A DNA stretch of 64,000 bases from Chitinophaga flava (GTDB taxonomy: Bacteria; Bacteroidota; Bacteroidia; Chitinophagales; Chitinophagaceae). The DNA is taken from assembly GCF_003308995.1 (NCBI RefSeq), contig NZ_QFFJ01000001.1:3410001-3474000 (forward strand), written 5' to 3'. The position numbers were made by a program, and so were the translations under genes. The notes beneath the pieces were generated by a model, which worked only from the letters and a program-made list of their open reading frames with translations, was not told the origin of the DNA and did not search any database. Positions 34,329 to 42,555 of this stretch are shown here, piece after piece; position 1 is the first letter of the stretch, and every line of letters begins with the position of its first letter.

Positions 34329-35207
34329 TTACGATTTCATCTTTTCTATACGTTGGATGATGGTGTTGTAGTAGGCCCGTTTATCTTTTCCGGGAAGACT
34401 TACAACACGGATGTCATTAGCGGAAAGCAGGTCCAGCTTGAATTTGCAGGCGGCCTTTAGCTCTTCCGGAATATAGTAGTAGATGGTATTGGGCACCGGA
34501 ATATTTTTATGATGAAATTTTTGCCGGGCTCTGTAGGTGAGCAGCCACCAGAGGTCTGTTTCCACAAAATCGAGCGACAGCCCGAAGATGTGGATATCAC
34601 GGGTAAAGAAAAAATCTATCCAGGAATGGAAATATACCTGTTTAGCGTGTATGCGTCTCAGTAAGGAAGCCTTTGGCACTTCCTTGTTGGAATAGAAGGT
34701 GCCACTGACCACATAGTTACGCATCAGTTGCAGCTGACCGCCATAATGTTCAAAGCCCAGGTTGATGCTCATGGGGTTGAGGCAATCACCGTGAATATGC
34801 CAGTAGTGAATATCATCCATGGTATATTTCCGGAAGATGCTGTAGAATTTTTCATTGATAAGACTGGTGTTTTCAAACGGGGTGCGGCCTTCGAGGGTGA
34901 ACTCATAGTTGGTGGTGAGGATATGTGCCGGCTTGAGAGCTCTGATTGCTTCATGGATGCCGTTGGATTTTATTTCAGCGGCTTTGATGGCGATAAATGC
35001 TTTCAGTTCTCTTTCCCGCATTTTTTCTCTTTTGATGGCGGTTAGAAACACTTCTTCATATAGTAGCGGGAATGGTTTTTTATCATCCAGTTCCACGCAG
35101 TCGCCTGTATGACAGAAGGTGATAATATCCTGCAACAGGTCTTTCCAGCTTTGTCCGCTGGAAATGTTGTTGATATCATTTCCAATGAGTAGAATAAGGT
35201 TGTTCAT
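34329..35207 (-). CDS. SIR2-like domain protein, possible NAD-consuming effector
   Basis: A 292-residue protein consisting of one SIR2-like Rossmann domain. The nucleotide-binding start LILLIGNDINN followed by SWKDLL resembles the GNGxN...SWxxLL pattern of bacterial SIR2_2 proteins. ILTTNYEFTLE carries the Asn of the TxNYD motif (Asp is Glu here), HIHGD carries the catalytic His, and IFGLSLDFVETDLWWLL matches the late GxSLxDxD-type strand-helix. In antiphage systems such domains cleave NAD+, while sirtuins deacylate proteins; which applies is not shown. No zinc-binding Cys4 module of classic sirtuins is visible. It starts 17 bases after alkB stops and is likely cotranscribed with the repair genes. 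Confidence 0.75.
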   Translation of the reverse strand: MNNLILLIGNDINNISSGQSWKDLLQDIITFCHTGDCVELDDKKPFPLLYEEVFLTAIKREKMRERELKAFIAIKAAEIKSNGIHEAIRALKPAHILTTNYEFTLEGRTPFENTSLINEKFYSIFRKYTMDDIHYWHIHGDCLNPMSINLGFEHYGGQLQLMRNYVVSGTFYSNKEVPKASLLRRIHAKQVYFHSWIDFFFTRDIHIFGLSLDFVETDLWWLLTYRARQKFHHKNIPVPNTIYYYIPEELKAACKFKLDLLSANDIRVVSLPGKDKRAYYNTIIQRIEKMKS

Positions 35208-35224
35208 AGCAGGTATATATGGTT

Positions 35225-35845
35225 TTACGGGTGGATAAAGCGGAAGGTGAGGTTGATCCTTCCGGAGATCTGGCGGCTTGTTTTGGGTACCTGGTGTTCC
35301 CAGTATTGCTGCAGGGTTCCTTTCATGATGAGGAGAGAACCATGTTCCAGCAATATTTCATGCTTCAGGTGATGATCACTTTTATAGCGTAACAAAAAGC
35401 GGCGGGCGGCGCCAAAGTTAACAGAAGCGATAACTGGCTGAGGTCCCAGTTCCGGCTCATCATCGGCATGCCATCCCATAGAGTCGTTACCGTCACGGTA
35501 CAGGTTGAGCAATACGCTGTTGAATGTGGTGCCGGCCGTTGGGGTTATACGGTCGCGAATGTCTGTTAATGCTTGCGTCCAGGGCTGTGGCACAAACGTA
35601 TTGCCTGAAAAACTGTAGGAAGTGGCTACATCGCCATACCAGGCCATTAACCGGGGAAATAACACCTCTTTGCCGTACATCCGCATTGATTCCTGTTTCC
35701 AGGCTATGGTGTCCAGCAAAGTCTGCATATACGTATCACTTTCCGCTTTATTGAAAAAGTGCGGATAATAAGCCAGTTCTCCGTTCTTTAAACTGATGAC
35801 ATTCCCGGGGGCTGGTTCTTCGAATAAACTTCCCTGCAAACTCAT
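35225..35845 (-). CDS. alkB: AlkB-type 2-oxoglutarate/Fe(II) dioxygenase
   Basis: A 206-residue AlkB-like DNA repair enzyme that removes methyl groups from 1-methyladenine and 3-methylcytosine by oxidation. It shows the iron ligands in WHADDEPELG (His-x-Asp), the distal His in the LLEHGSLLIMKGTLQQYWEHQVPKT segment, and the oxoglutarate-binding Arg residues in RQISGRINLTFRF. FNSVLLNLYRDGNDSMGWHADDE is typical of the ALKBH2/3-like bacterial branch. It lies between the frameshifted glycosylase (39 bases upstream) and the SIR2-like gene (17 bases downstream). Confidence 0.93.
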   Translation of the reverse strand: MSLQGSLFEEPAPGNVISLKNGELAYYPHFFNKAESDTYMQTLLDTIAWKQESMRMYGKEVLFPRLMAWYGDVATSYSFSGNTFVPQPWTQALTDIRDRITPTAGTTFNSVLLNLYRDGNDSMGWHADDEPELGPQPVIASVNFGAARRFLLRYKSDHHLKHEILLEHGSLLIMKGTLQQYWEHQVPKTSRQISGRINLTFRFIHP

Positions 35846-35884
35846 AGCACAAATTTAGTAAGGTACTACGCAACGTATTTACAT

Positions 35885-36512
35885 TCAGGAATCTTTCCAC
35901 TGCCAGAGGTAGCGGCAGGCGTGGGTTCGGTAAGGCGACCATTTATCAGAGATCGTTTTCATCTTTTCCCTGAAAAGCTTTTTATCACTGGGGTCGAGCT
36001 TATACAATGTAGTCATGGCCTGCTGTATGCCCAGGTCGTCGATAGAGAAAATATCCTCCCGATGAAGGTGCGACATCAGCAACATTTCCACCGTCCACCG
36101 GCCTACACCCTTGATACGGGTGAGGCATATGATCACGGCTTCATCATCCATTTTGTGGAGTTTGGCATCTGTAAGCTTTTCCGTCAGCACGAAGTGGGCT
36201 ACGTTATGCACAGTAGGATACTTTGGCATTGGACAGGCCAATGGAACGCAGTACCTCAGGAGGTGTATCCATCACCTGTTGGGGAGTAGGTTCCTTATGG
36301 CTGTAAAGGGCCAGAAAACGGGCATAAATCACGTCGGCCACTTTGGTGGAGAGCTGCTGGTTCATAATGGCCTGCATCAGGCGTACAGCAAAGTTCTTTC
36401 GCTTTACCCGCGCAGCCAGCGGACCGGAGATAATCTTCTGCAGCTTTTTGTCTTTGCTGAGATGTGCTATATAAGCGTGTTCCGTTACCGGAGTGCCAGA
36501 TGGTCTGGGCAT
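35885..36512 (-). pseudogene. DNA-3-methyladenine glycosylase II (AlkA-like), interrupted by a +1 frameshift
   Basis: Two minus-strand frames encode one HhH-GPD glycosylase. The first (36512 to about 36212, about 100 codons) gives the N-terminal half (AVRLMQAIMNQQLSTKVADVIYARF...EVLRSIGLSNAKVSY) and then hits TAA. The second continues exactly where the first stops making sense (VHNVAHFVLTEKLTD...) and holds the helix-hairpin-helix RIKGVGRWTVEML and the catalytic Asp in FSIDDLGIQQAM. One extra base near 36211-36212 separates the halves; without it a continuous protein of about 209 residues, normal for the family, would result. It is either a recent mutation or a sequencing error; there is no obvious slippery run at the site. 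Expected role: excision of alkylated bases, together with adjacent alkB. Confidence 0.88.
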
Positions 36513-36565
36513 AAACTATCGGTTAAATGTATATATCCTGTAATCCAGCACTCCGGCCGGTGACA

Positions 36566-37558
36566 TTAATAGGTAAACGGCTGGTTGTAGATCACCTGCA
36601 GAATCGTTTGTCCTACTGCTTTTAATGTTTTGGTATCAATCACACTCATGTTATCATTCTGGGTATGCCAGTGCGGCGCAAAATTGCCGTTGGCCTGCCA
36701 GGCGATAATATCAAATGTGGGGATGTTGGCCATGGTGTTCACATAAATGTGGTCATCCGTAATGTAGGAGCCGTTTTTCTCATAACGGAAAAAGTCGGAG
36801 TATCCCAGTTGATTGGCCACGTCCCAGAACATTTTCATAGGCCCGTAAGCATATTGCTGGGAAGAACCTTCCATATAAAACTGTGAACCGCGGCCGCCTA
36901 CCATGTCCAGGAGTATGCCGTAATTGGCTTTATAACCCTTTACATGCGGGTTTTTAGCCCAGTACTGGGTACCCAGGCAGAAAGAGTTTTCATTGTCTTT
37001 TACGCCGTAATCCTCTACGTCTACCAACAGAATGTCTACCCCTGCCTCCGGCCGCTGGGCACGGAACTGCCGGGCAGCTTCCATCAACACAGCCACACCG
37101 CTGGCGCCATCATCAGCACCATCCAGTTTGCCCTTTTTATCAAAAGCATCTTCATCAGCCCATGGACGGGTGTCCCAGTGGGCGAGCAGCAGCACCCGCT
37201 GTTTGGCAGCAGGGTTAAAACTGGCGATGATGTTGATACAGGGAAGGTTCTCTTTATGAGGGCCAGTAACGGTAGTGCGTTGCACATATACCGTATCTGC
37301 CCACTGCCGCAAGGTACTGATCATCCAGTCTGCACATTTCTGCTGTGCTGGTGTATTGGGTATCCTCGGGCCAAAGCTTACCTGTTTGGCGGTATAGGCA
37401 TATGCCGAATCCGCGTTGAAGGCCGGTACAGGCACGGCCAGTTTGGCCACCTTACTGGCCCCGGTGCTGTCCGCCGTATTTTCCGTTTTTGTTGACTGCT
37501 GTTGACAAGCGCCGGCCGTGATGGCCAGCGTTGTCAAAATGATCAGAGCTTTACGCAT
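36566..37558 (-). CDS. M28-family zinc enzyme, glutaminyl-cyclase type lipoprotein
   Basis: A 330-residue lipoprotein (AITAGAC lipobox near residue 17). The catalytic domain shows M28 metal motifs: LLLAHWDTRPWADED with the first His/Asp, DGADDGASG, VDVEDYG with Glu/Asp, and a C-terminal FAPHWHTQNDNM. The HWDTRP and DGADDGASG spacing and the aromatic-rich C-terminus fit the bacterial type II glutaminyl-peptide cyclotransferases of Bacteroidota, which convert N-terminal Gln of exported proteins to pyroglutamate; an aminopeptidase is the alternative. I use the ATG at 37558 rather than a TTG 12 bases upstream. It starts 21 bases after cysS. Confidence 0.83.
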   Translation of the reverse strand: MRKALIILTTLAITAGACQQQSTKTENTADSTGASKVAKLAVPVPAFNADSAYAYTAKQVSFGPRIPNTPAQQKCADWMISTLRQWADTVYVQRTTVTGPHKENLPCINIIASFNPAAKQRVLLLAHWDTRPWADEDAFDKKGKLDGADDGASGVAVLMEAARQFRAQRPEAGVDILLVDVEDYGVKDNENSFCLGTQYWAKNPHVKGYKANYGILLDMVGGRGSQFYMEGSSQQYAYGPMKMFWDVANQLGYSDFFRYEKNGSYITDDHIYVNTMANIPTFDIIAWQANGNFAPHWHTQNDNMSVIDTKTLKAVGQTILQVIYNQPFTY

Positions 37559-37579
37559 TATCTTCTTCAAATATTTAGC

Positions 37580-39076
37580 TTATTGAACACTGTAGGTAAC
37601 AGTACCGTCTTTTTCATCCTTGAGCTGGATGCCAATGCTCAGCAGCTCATTGCGGATTTTGTCGGAAGCGGCGTAGTCCTTACGGCTTTTGGCTTCCTTA
37701 CGCATGGATATCAGCATCTGCAGCACTCCATCGAGCAGGTGGTCATCACTGCTTGCCGGCGGTTGTTGTATACCCAGGATGTCTATCAGATAGGTTTGCC
37801 AGGTTTGCTGCAGCAAGGCGAAGGTGTCTTCGCTGATCTCATGCATCTTGATCTGACCGCCTTTCAGAGAGTTGATAACGGGTGTCAGTTCAAAGAGGTT
37901 GGCCAGCACTTTGGCGGTATTAACGTCGTCGTTCATGAACTCCGCGCATTCCAGGCACCAGTTGCGCACCTGTTTGTCCAGCTCTTCGTTCAGCGGACCA
38001 GCTGCTGCGCCATAGCTCAGTTTCTGCAGCGTTTCATGAGCAGCCCAGAGACGTTGCAGTCCTTTTTCCGCGGCCTGCAGTGCTTCATTGGAGAAGTCCA
38101 GCGTGCTGCGGTAATGTGTCTGCAATACGAAAAACCGGATGGTCATAGGGCTGTAAGCCTTGTCCAGCTGTGAATTGCTGCCGGTAAACATCTCCGTCAG
38201 TTTGATGGTGTTGCCATAGGCTTTACCCATCTTACGTCCGTTGATGGTGATCATATTGTTGTGCATCCAGTAACGGGCCATCATATCGCCATGGGCAACC
38301 TCACTCTGCGCGATTTCGCACTCGTGGTGAGGAAACTGAAGGTCCATACCGCCACCATGGATGTCAAACTGGTGACCCAGGTATTTGGCACTCATAGCAG
38401 AGCACTCGATATGCCATCCGGGGAAACCTTCACCCCAGGGACTTGGCCAGCGCATGATATGTTCTGCTGGTGCTTTTTTCCAGAGGGCGAAATCTGCTTT
38501 GTTGCGTTTCTCGTCCTGTCCTTCCAGTTCACGGGTGGTTTCCAGCATGTCTTCCAGGACACGGCCGCTGAGGATACCATAATCGTAGCTGGCGGCATAT
38601 TTTTTTACATCAAAATAAACACTGCCACCTACTTCATAGGCATATCCCTTTTCCATGATCGTTTTGATCATTTCAATCTGTTCTATGATATGGCCGGTAG
38701 CAGTAGGTTCAATGCTGGGTTCCAGGCACCCGAACTGCAACATGGCCCAGTGAAACAGATTGGTGTATTTCTGCACCAGCTCCATGGGCTCGAGCTTTTC
38801 GAGTACGGCAAATTTGGAAATTTTGTCTTCTGCAGCGCGGCCTTCTTCTTCAAAATGGCCGGCATCGGTGATGTTGCGCACATAACGCACTTTATAGCCC
38901 AGATGCTGCAGATAACGGTATACCACATCAAATGTGATGTAGGGGCGGGCATGGCCCAGGTGAGATTCTCCCGATACGGTGGGACCGCACACGTACATGC
39001 CTACGTGGCCAGGGTGTAAGGGGGTGAATACTTCTTTCTGACGGTGTAATGAATTGTATATCCTGAGTTCTGACAT
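37580..39076 (-). CDS. cysS: Cysteinyl-tRNA synthetase
   Basis: A 498-residue class I synthetase that charges tRNA-Cys. It has the HIGH-type motif GESHLGHARPYI, zinc-site residues (YVCGPT, WHIECSAMS, HHECEIAQSE) and a KMSKS-type loop that reads GRKMGKAYGN, so both serines of the usual KMSKS are replaced; Gly at the first is common in this phylum, and Ala at the second is less usual. The C-terminal anticodon-binding helical domain is present (EAKSRKDYAASDKIRNELLS). A -7 box lies upstream on the minus strand at 39142-39150. The M28 gene follows 21 bases downstream. Confidence 0.96.
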   Translation of the reverse strand: MSELRIYNSLHRQKEVFTPLHPGHVGMYVCGPTVSGESHLGHARPYITFDVVYRYLQHLGYKVRYVRNITDAGHFEEEGRAAEDKISKFAVLEKLEPMELVQKYTNLFHWAMLQFGCLEPSIEPTATGHIIEQIEMIKTIMEKGYAYEVGGSVYFDVKKYAASYDYGILSGRVLEDMLETTRELEGQDEKRNKADFALWKKAPAEHIMRWPSPWGEGFPGWHIECSAMSAKYLGHQFDIHGGGMDLQFPHHECEIAQSEVAHGDMMARYWMHNNMITINGRKMGKAYGNTIKLTEMFTGSNSQLDKAYSPMTIRFFVLQTHYRSTLDFSNEALQAAEKGLQRLWAAHETLQKLSYGAAAGPLNEELDKQVRNWCLECAEFMNDDVNTAKVLANLFELTPVINSLKGGQIKMHEISEDTFALLQQTWQTYLIDILGIQQPPASSDDHLLDGVLQMLISMRKEAKSRKDYAASDKIRNELLSIGIQLKDEKDGTVTYSVQ

Positions 39077-39141
39077 ATGCTGTAATTAAGAATGTCCGGT
39101 GGCGTGCCGCTAACAACACGCTTTTTCTCCGGTGGTGGATG

Positions 39142-39150
39142 GCAAAGATA
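39142..39150 (-). promoter_or_regulatory. Promoter -7 box upstream of cysS
   Basis: On the minus strand TATCTTTGC matches TAnnTTTGC and lies about 65 bases before the cysS start. A -33 TTG at standard spacing is not clear. Confidence 0.5.
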
Positions 39151-39235
39151 AATATTGTTTCAGACGTAAGTTAAAAGTCCGGGAACAACATCGGTCAGAT
39201 CTCAAAATATTAAACCTTTTCATGATAATTTATAC

Positions 39236-40378
39236 TTATTTGTTTACTTCTACTTCCCGTAAACCGCCGCCTATAAGGCTAAGGTTTGCGATAACCGGAT
39301 AGTGGTCAGACAGGTCTGAAATGATCTTCCGGAAGCTGTTGATTCTAAAATCGGTGCTGGCAAACACATAATCGATGCGCAGGGTAGGGGCCAGCCCTCC
39401 AAAAGTACGCCCTACACCCAGTCCTTTTTTCAGAAAGGCATCCTGCAAATCTCCTTTGATGGTAAAATAGGTATACGAAGCCGGGGTATCGTTAAAATCC
39501 CCGCATACGATTACCGGATAAGGACTTTGCCGGATAAAATTACCTACAATATCGGCCTGTTGACTGCGACGGATGTATGCCTCCCGCATTTTCTGGATGA
39601 TATTTTTGGTGGCTACCAACCCGGTATCTTCCTGGTTCTTTATTTTTTTGATATCGGTATAGTCTTTTTCATTGAACCGGTACGATTCCAGGTGCATATT
39701 GATAATACGGATCGTATCGTCATCCTTCACAATATCAGCATAGATCAGGCTTTCGCTCAATGGACCCATACTCATTTTCACCTTGTCTGACGCAATAATA
39801 GGGTATTTCGAAAAGATGATGGAACCCCAGTGCTGCATACCGTTGCGGTTAAAATCGCTGGAGAAAAAGCGATAGGGCAACTTCATCTCTCTGGAAATAT
39901 CTTCCCGGTTGTTAAAATCGTTCTTTTTCTCCGAAGTATAAAAATCCTGGAAGCAGGCGATGTCCAGTTCCTGTTTTTTGATCAGGGCAAACATGGCCTG
40001 GCGGTTGTATTTACTGTCTTTTTCCCGGTAAAGGCCAAACTGGCTAACGTTGTAGCTCATCACTGTCAGGCTCTCCGATGGAGGTGCCGGTTTGTTGCCC
40101 GCCGGCAGGTTAAACGCCAGAAAAGCACTGATAGACTTCCATCCCAGGAACAGCGCGATCAGGGATAAAAATGCATACCGGTAGTTGAAAAACAGCCATC
40201 CGACCATAAACACTACCAGCAGCCCCAGTAAGAAAGGAAATGCCAGGGTAATGAAGCTGATCGGCCAGAACCAGGCGGGTGAAATGTACGGTGCTAGGCA
40301 GGCGGCAAGGAACAGTAACACCACTCCTACGTTGATGATGACAAAAAAGCCTTTCGTAAATAGTCTTAAGAATCGCAC
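39236..40378 (-). CDS. Membrane-anchored endonuclease/exonuclease/phosphatase (EEP) family protein
   Basis: A 380-residue protein. Three N-terminal membrane helices (about residues 9-32, 35-60 and 65-92) precede an EEP (DNase I-like) domain beginning LTVMSYNVSQFG. Metal and catalytic motifs are LDIACFQDFY (Gln where Glu is usual), INMHLES, VICGDFNDTPASYTY and a final LSDHYPVIANL with the His. The fold acts on DNA, RNA or phosphoinositides and sphingomyelin; the membrane anchor points to an outward-facing phosphodiesterase. The start is a GTG at 40378, the only in-frame start after an upstream stop that fits the family N-terminus. A paralogue lies immediately upstream. Confidence 0.85.
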   Translation of the reverse strand: MRFLRLFTKGFFVIINVGVVLLFLAACLAPYISPAWFWPISFITLAFPFLLGLLVVFMVGWLFFNYRYAFLSLIALFLGWKSISAFLAFNLPAGNKPAPPSESLTVMSYNVSQFGLYREKDSKYNRQAMFALIKKQELDIACFQDFYTSEKKNDFNNREDISREMKLPYRFFSSDFNRNGMQHWGSIIFSKYPIIASDKVKMSMGPLSESLIYADIVKDDDTIRIINMHLESYRFNEKDYTDIKKIKNQEDTGLVATKNIIQKMREAYIRRSQQADIVGNFIRQSPYPVIVCGDFNDTPASYTYFTIKGDLQDAFLKKGLGVGRTFGGLAPTLRIDYVFASTDFRINSFRKIISDLSDHYPVIANLSLIGGGLREVEVNK

Positions 40379-40408
40379 CGCGTTTCCACGTTTGTTGAAT
40401 GAATAAAG

Positions 40409-41476
40409 TTAGTGTTTTTTCAACGACAGACGGGATATTACCGGGAAATGCTCTGATGTTGGCGTTTTCAGGACCCGGGCCCCTTTAATGTCAAAATGCT
40501 GGTCTGGCAGGATATAATCGATTCGCAAAGTAGGCGACAGATACGACAGTGTACGCCCCCAGCCAAAGCCAGTTTGCAGGAAAACATCCTGCAGTCCGGC
40601 TGCTGCGGTATGATAGCTGTAGGAGGCCGGCGGATCATTAAAATCTCCGGCAACGATCACCGGATAGGGACTGGCTGCCACCAGTGAGGCCAGTAGCCGG
40701 GCTTGCCCAGCCCTGCGGCGAAAGGTACGCTTCATTTTCCCCATCACCAGAACAGGATGTGATCTCAGGTTGCTATAATCATTACCGGAAAACATATACG
40801 AAGTAAACTGTACACTGAAAACCCGCACGGTGTCCTGCTGAACAACAATATCAGCCTGAAGGAAACTACGTCCGCTGCCATTGGCTTCTACATCACATGG
40901 GATGGCCGTGGCGGCTGTGATGGGGTAGCGGGAAAAGAGAACGATACCATAATACCACGTGTTCCAGGATACCTGGTCGCAGGTGAAGTAGTGATAGGGA
41001 TATTGGCCGATGTTCCGCAGGGAATCTATATGGTTTGATAATTCAGGATGATCGTTGGTGTAGAACTCCTGCATGCACAGGATGTCAGGCTGGCTTTCAT
41101 GGATCTGCTGAAAAACAGCTGCCCGTATCTGCGGATTGATCTTGTAGGATTGTAGCCCCATACTGCTGGTGTTGTAGGTCATCAGCGTAAACTCCCAGCT
41201 GCCGGAGGTTTTGGTGATATTGTCCCTGGACAGTATATGGAATCCCCAGGTACGTAAAGCAGGCCGGAGACATAACAACAATGCAGCAATGGTATAAAAA
41301 ACATATCTCTTTTTTCTTCGCCATATCCAGAAAGGCAGAGACAACAGGCATAACAGGAAAAGAAGTGGAAAGGTGAGCGGGGCAAATCCGGCTATCCAGT
41401 AATCGCCGGGGTTAAGTAAGGGGAGGTAGGCACTTAACAACAATGAAACGAGCAACAGAACACAAACAAATTTCAT
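40409..41476 (-). CDS. Membrane-anchored EEP-family protein, paralogue of the next gene
   Basis: A 355-residue protein with the same plan as its neighbour at 39236: three N-terminal membrane helices and an EEP domain from LTLMTYNTSSMG. The motifs are ILCMQEFYTND (canonical Glu), VQFTSYM in place of the usual NxHLxS, VIVAGDFNDPPASYSYHTA and SEHFPVISRLSL. The two paralogues differ in which active-site positions are canonical: this one keeps the metal-binding Glu, while its neighbour has Gln there but keeps NMHLES. I use the ATG at 41476; an in-frame TTG at 41539 would lie inside an intergenic hairpin. Confidence 0.84.
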   Translation of the reverse strand: MKFVCVLLLVSLLLSAYLPLLNPGDYWIAGFAPLTFPLLFLLCLLSLPFWIWRRKKRYVFYTIAALLLCLRPALRTWGFHILSRDNITKTSGSWEFTLMTYNTSSMGLQSYKINPQIRAAVFQQIHESQPDILCMQEFYTNDHPELSNHIDSLRNIGQYPYHYFTCDQVSWNTWYYGIVLFSRYPITAATAIPCDVEANGSGRSFLQADIVVQQDTVRVFSVQFTSYMFSGNDYSNLRSHPVLVMGKMKRTFRRRAGQARLLASLVAASPYPVIVAGDFNDPPASYSYHTAAAGLQDVFLQTGFGWGRTLSYLSPTLRIDYILPDQHFDIKGARVLKTPTSEHFPVISRLSLKKH

Positions 41477-41491
41477 CAGGGATCGGGTTGT

Positions 41492-41553
41492 GATTATTTG
41501 GTCATTTGATGATAGGAAAGATATTACTTTAAAAATCAAATAACCAAATAATC
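41492..41553. repeat. 19-bp inverted repeat between rhomboid and EEP genes
   Basis: 41492-41510 and 41535-41553 are inverted copies differing at one position (a G-U or A-C mismatch depending on strand), built from TTATTTG/ATTTGAT words. It sits just upstream of the EEP start and 11 bases after the rhomboid stop. It may be an mRNA processing hairpin or a degenerate intergenic repeat. Confidence 0.55.
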
Positions 41554-41563
41554 AAAACCAGTA

Positions 41564-42508
41564 TTATTTGGAAGACTTGCTGGCGCGCAGCAATGTTTCC
41601 CGTTCTTCAGGGGACAGGGAGTCCAGCCCCATTTCATTGATCTTATCGAGTATTTCGTTGAGGCGTTGCTCAGGTACCTGTCCAACGCGGCGGAAAGGCT
41701 GATTTTCTCCGGCAGCAGGGATACTTTGGGCAATGCTTTTAGGATCATCCGGATTAATCCGCTGAGCAGCCGGATGAAAAACATGGGTTAGTTTGAAAAG
41801 CAATCTGTTGAAGCCTGCACCCCAATCGCGTCCTTTTCTCCAGCTGTACATAAACAACAAACCGGCAAGACCACCGCCTGTAATCTGGATCAGATAGGCA
41901 ATGCCGCTGAGGCTCGTTACGCTGGTGGCTACAGACAGTCCCACATATACCAGGGTGATGATCCAGAGAGGGATACCGCCTGCCAGTAAGGGGAAAATGC
42001 GGTAGCGGGGGGAGATGAGGGTAGCGCCTGCTGCCATGGCCATAATGCTGGGAGAAGCTCCCATAATGGCGCCAGTAGGCAGAAGAGCGTGCAGGGCCGG
42101 AATTGCCTGTACACCCAGTATGTAAAACAGGTTACCTGTCAGGCCGCCAAACAGATATATCGGCAGGATGCGCTGATGGCCGGCAATATGTTGCAGGAAA
42201 GTGCCAAAACACCATAACCACACCATATTGGTAAAAATCTGCCACACTTCTATGTGAGTAACCAGAGAGGTCAATATTGTCCAGGGGCGGACCATCAGTT
42301 TGGCCGGATCTGCTGGCAACCGCAGCCAGTTCATAATATTTTTATAGAAAATAGCCTCTCCATCTTTCCCTATTTCCATCTTGTAAATAACAAGTGTAAA
42401 AAGAAGGAATATGAAAGCAGTGAGGTTAAAAATCACTAATTGGGTGACCATATTCCGTTCTTCTCCAAGGGAGAGGCGGGGCATTTTCTCTTTTTCCAAC
42501 GCATGCAT
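41564..42508 (-). CDS. Rhomboid-family membrane protein lacking the usual catalytic histidine
   Basis: A 314-residue protein with six membrane helices of the rhomboid fold. The Ser position is kept as GASPS (Ser152). The helix that should carry the catalytic His, normally AHLGG, reads IAYLIQITGGGLAG, without any His. In the TM2 motif the second His of HxxxxHxxxN is Gln (THIEVWQIFTNM). A soluble tail of about 90 residues (VPEQRLNEILDKINEMGLDSLSPEERETLLRAS) resembles DUF6576, common in the second member of Bacteroidota rhomboid pairs. It may be an inactive rhomboid that binds clients, or use other residues. It follows an apparently active rhomboid gene by 47 bases. Confidence 0.84.
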   Translation of the reverse strand: MHALEKEKMPRLSLGEERNMVTQLVIFNLTAFIFLLFTLVIYKMEIGKDGEAIFYKNIMNWLRLPADPAKLMVRPWTILTSLVTHIEVWQIFTNMVWLWCFGTFLQHIAGHQRILPIYLFGGLTGNLFYILGVQAIPALHALLPTGAIMGASPSIMAMAAGATLISPRYRIFPLLAGGIPLWIITLVYVGLSVATSVTSLSGIAYLIQITGGGLAGLLFMYSWRKGRDWGAGFNRLLFKLTHVFHPAAQRINPDDPKSIAQSIPAAGENQPFRRVGQVPEQRLNEILDKINEMGLDSLSPEERETLLRASKSSK

Positions 42509-42555
42509 GGTACGAGTATTTTCAATACAAAATTACGGCTAAATATAGTCTTGCG

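Noticed and set aside
34329..36512. Assignment of the SIR2/alk genes to a known defence system such as Thoeris
   Set aside because: No TIR-domain partner, HerA or Argonaute gene is adjacent; only the SIR2-like domain itself supports a defence idea.
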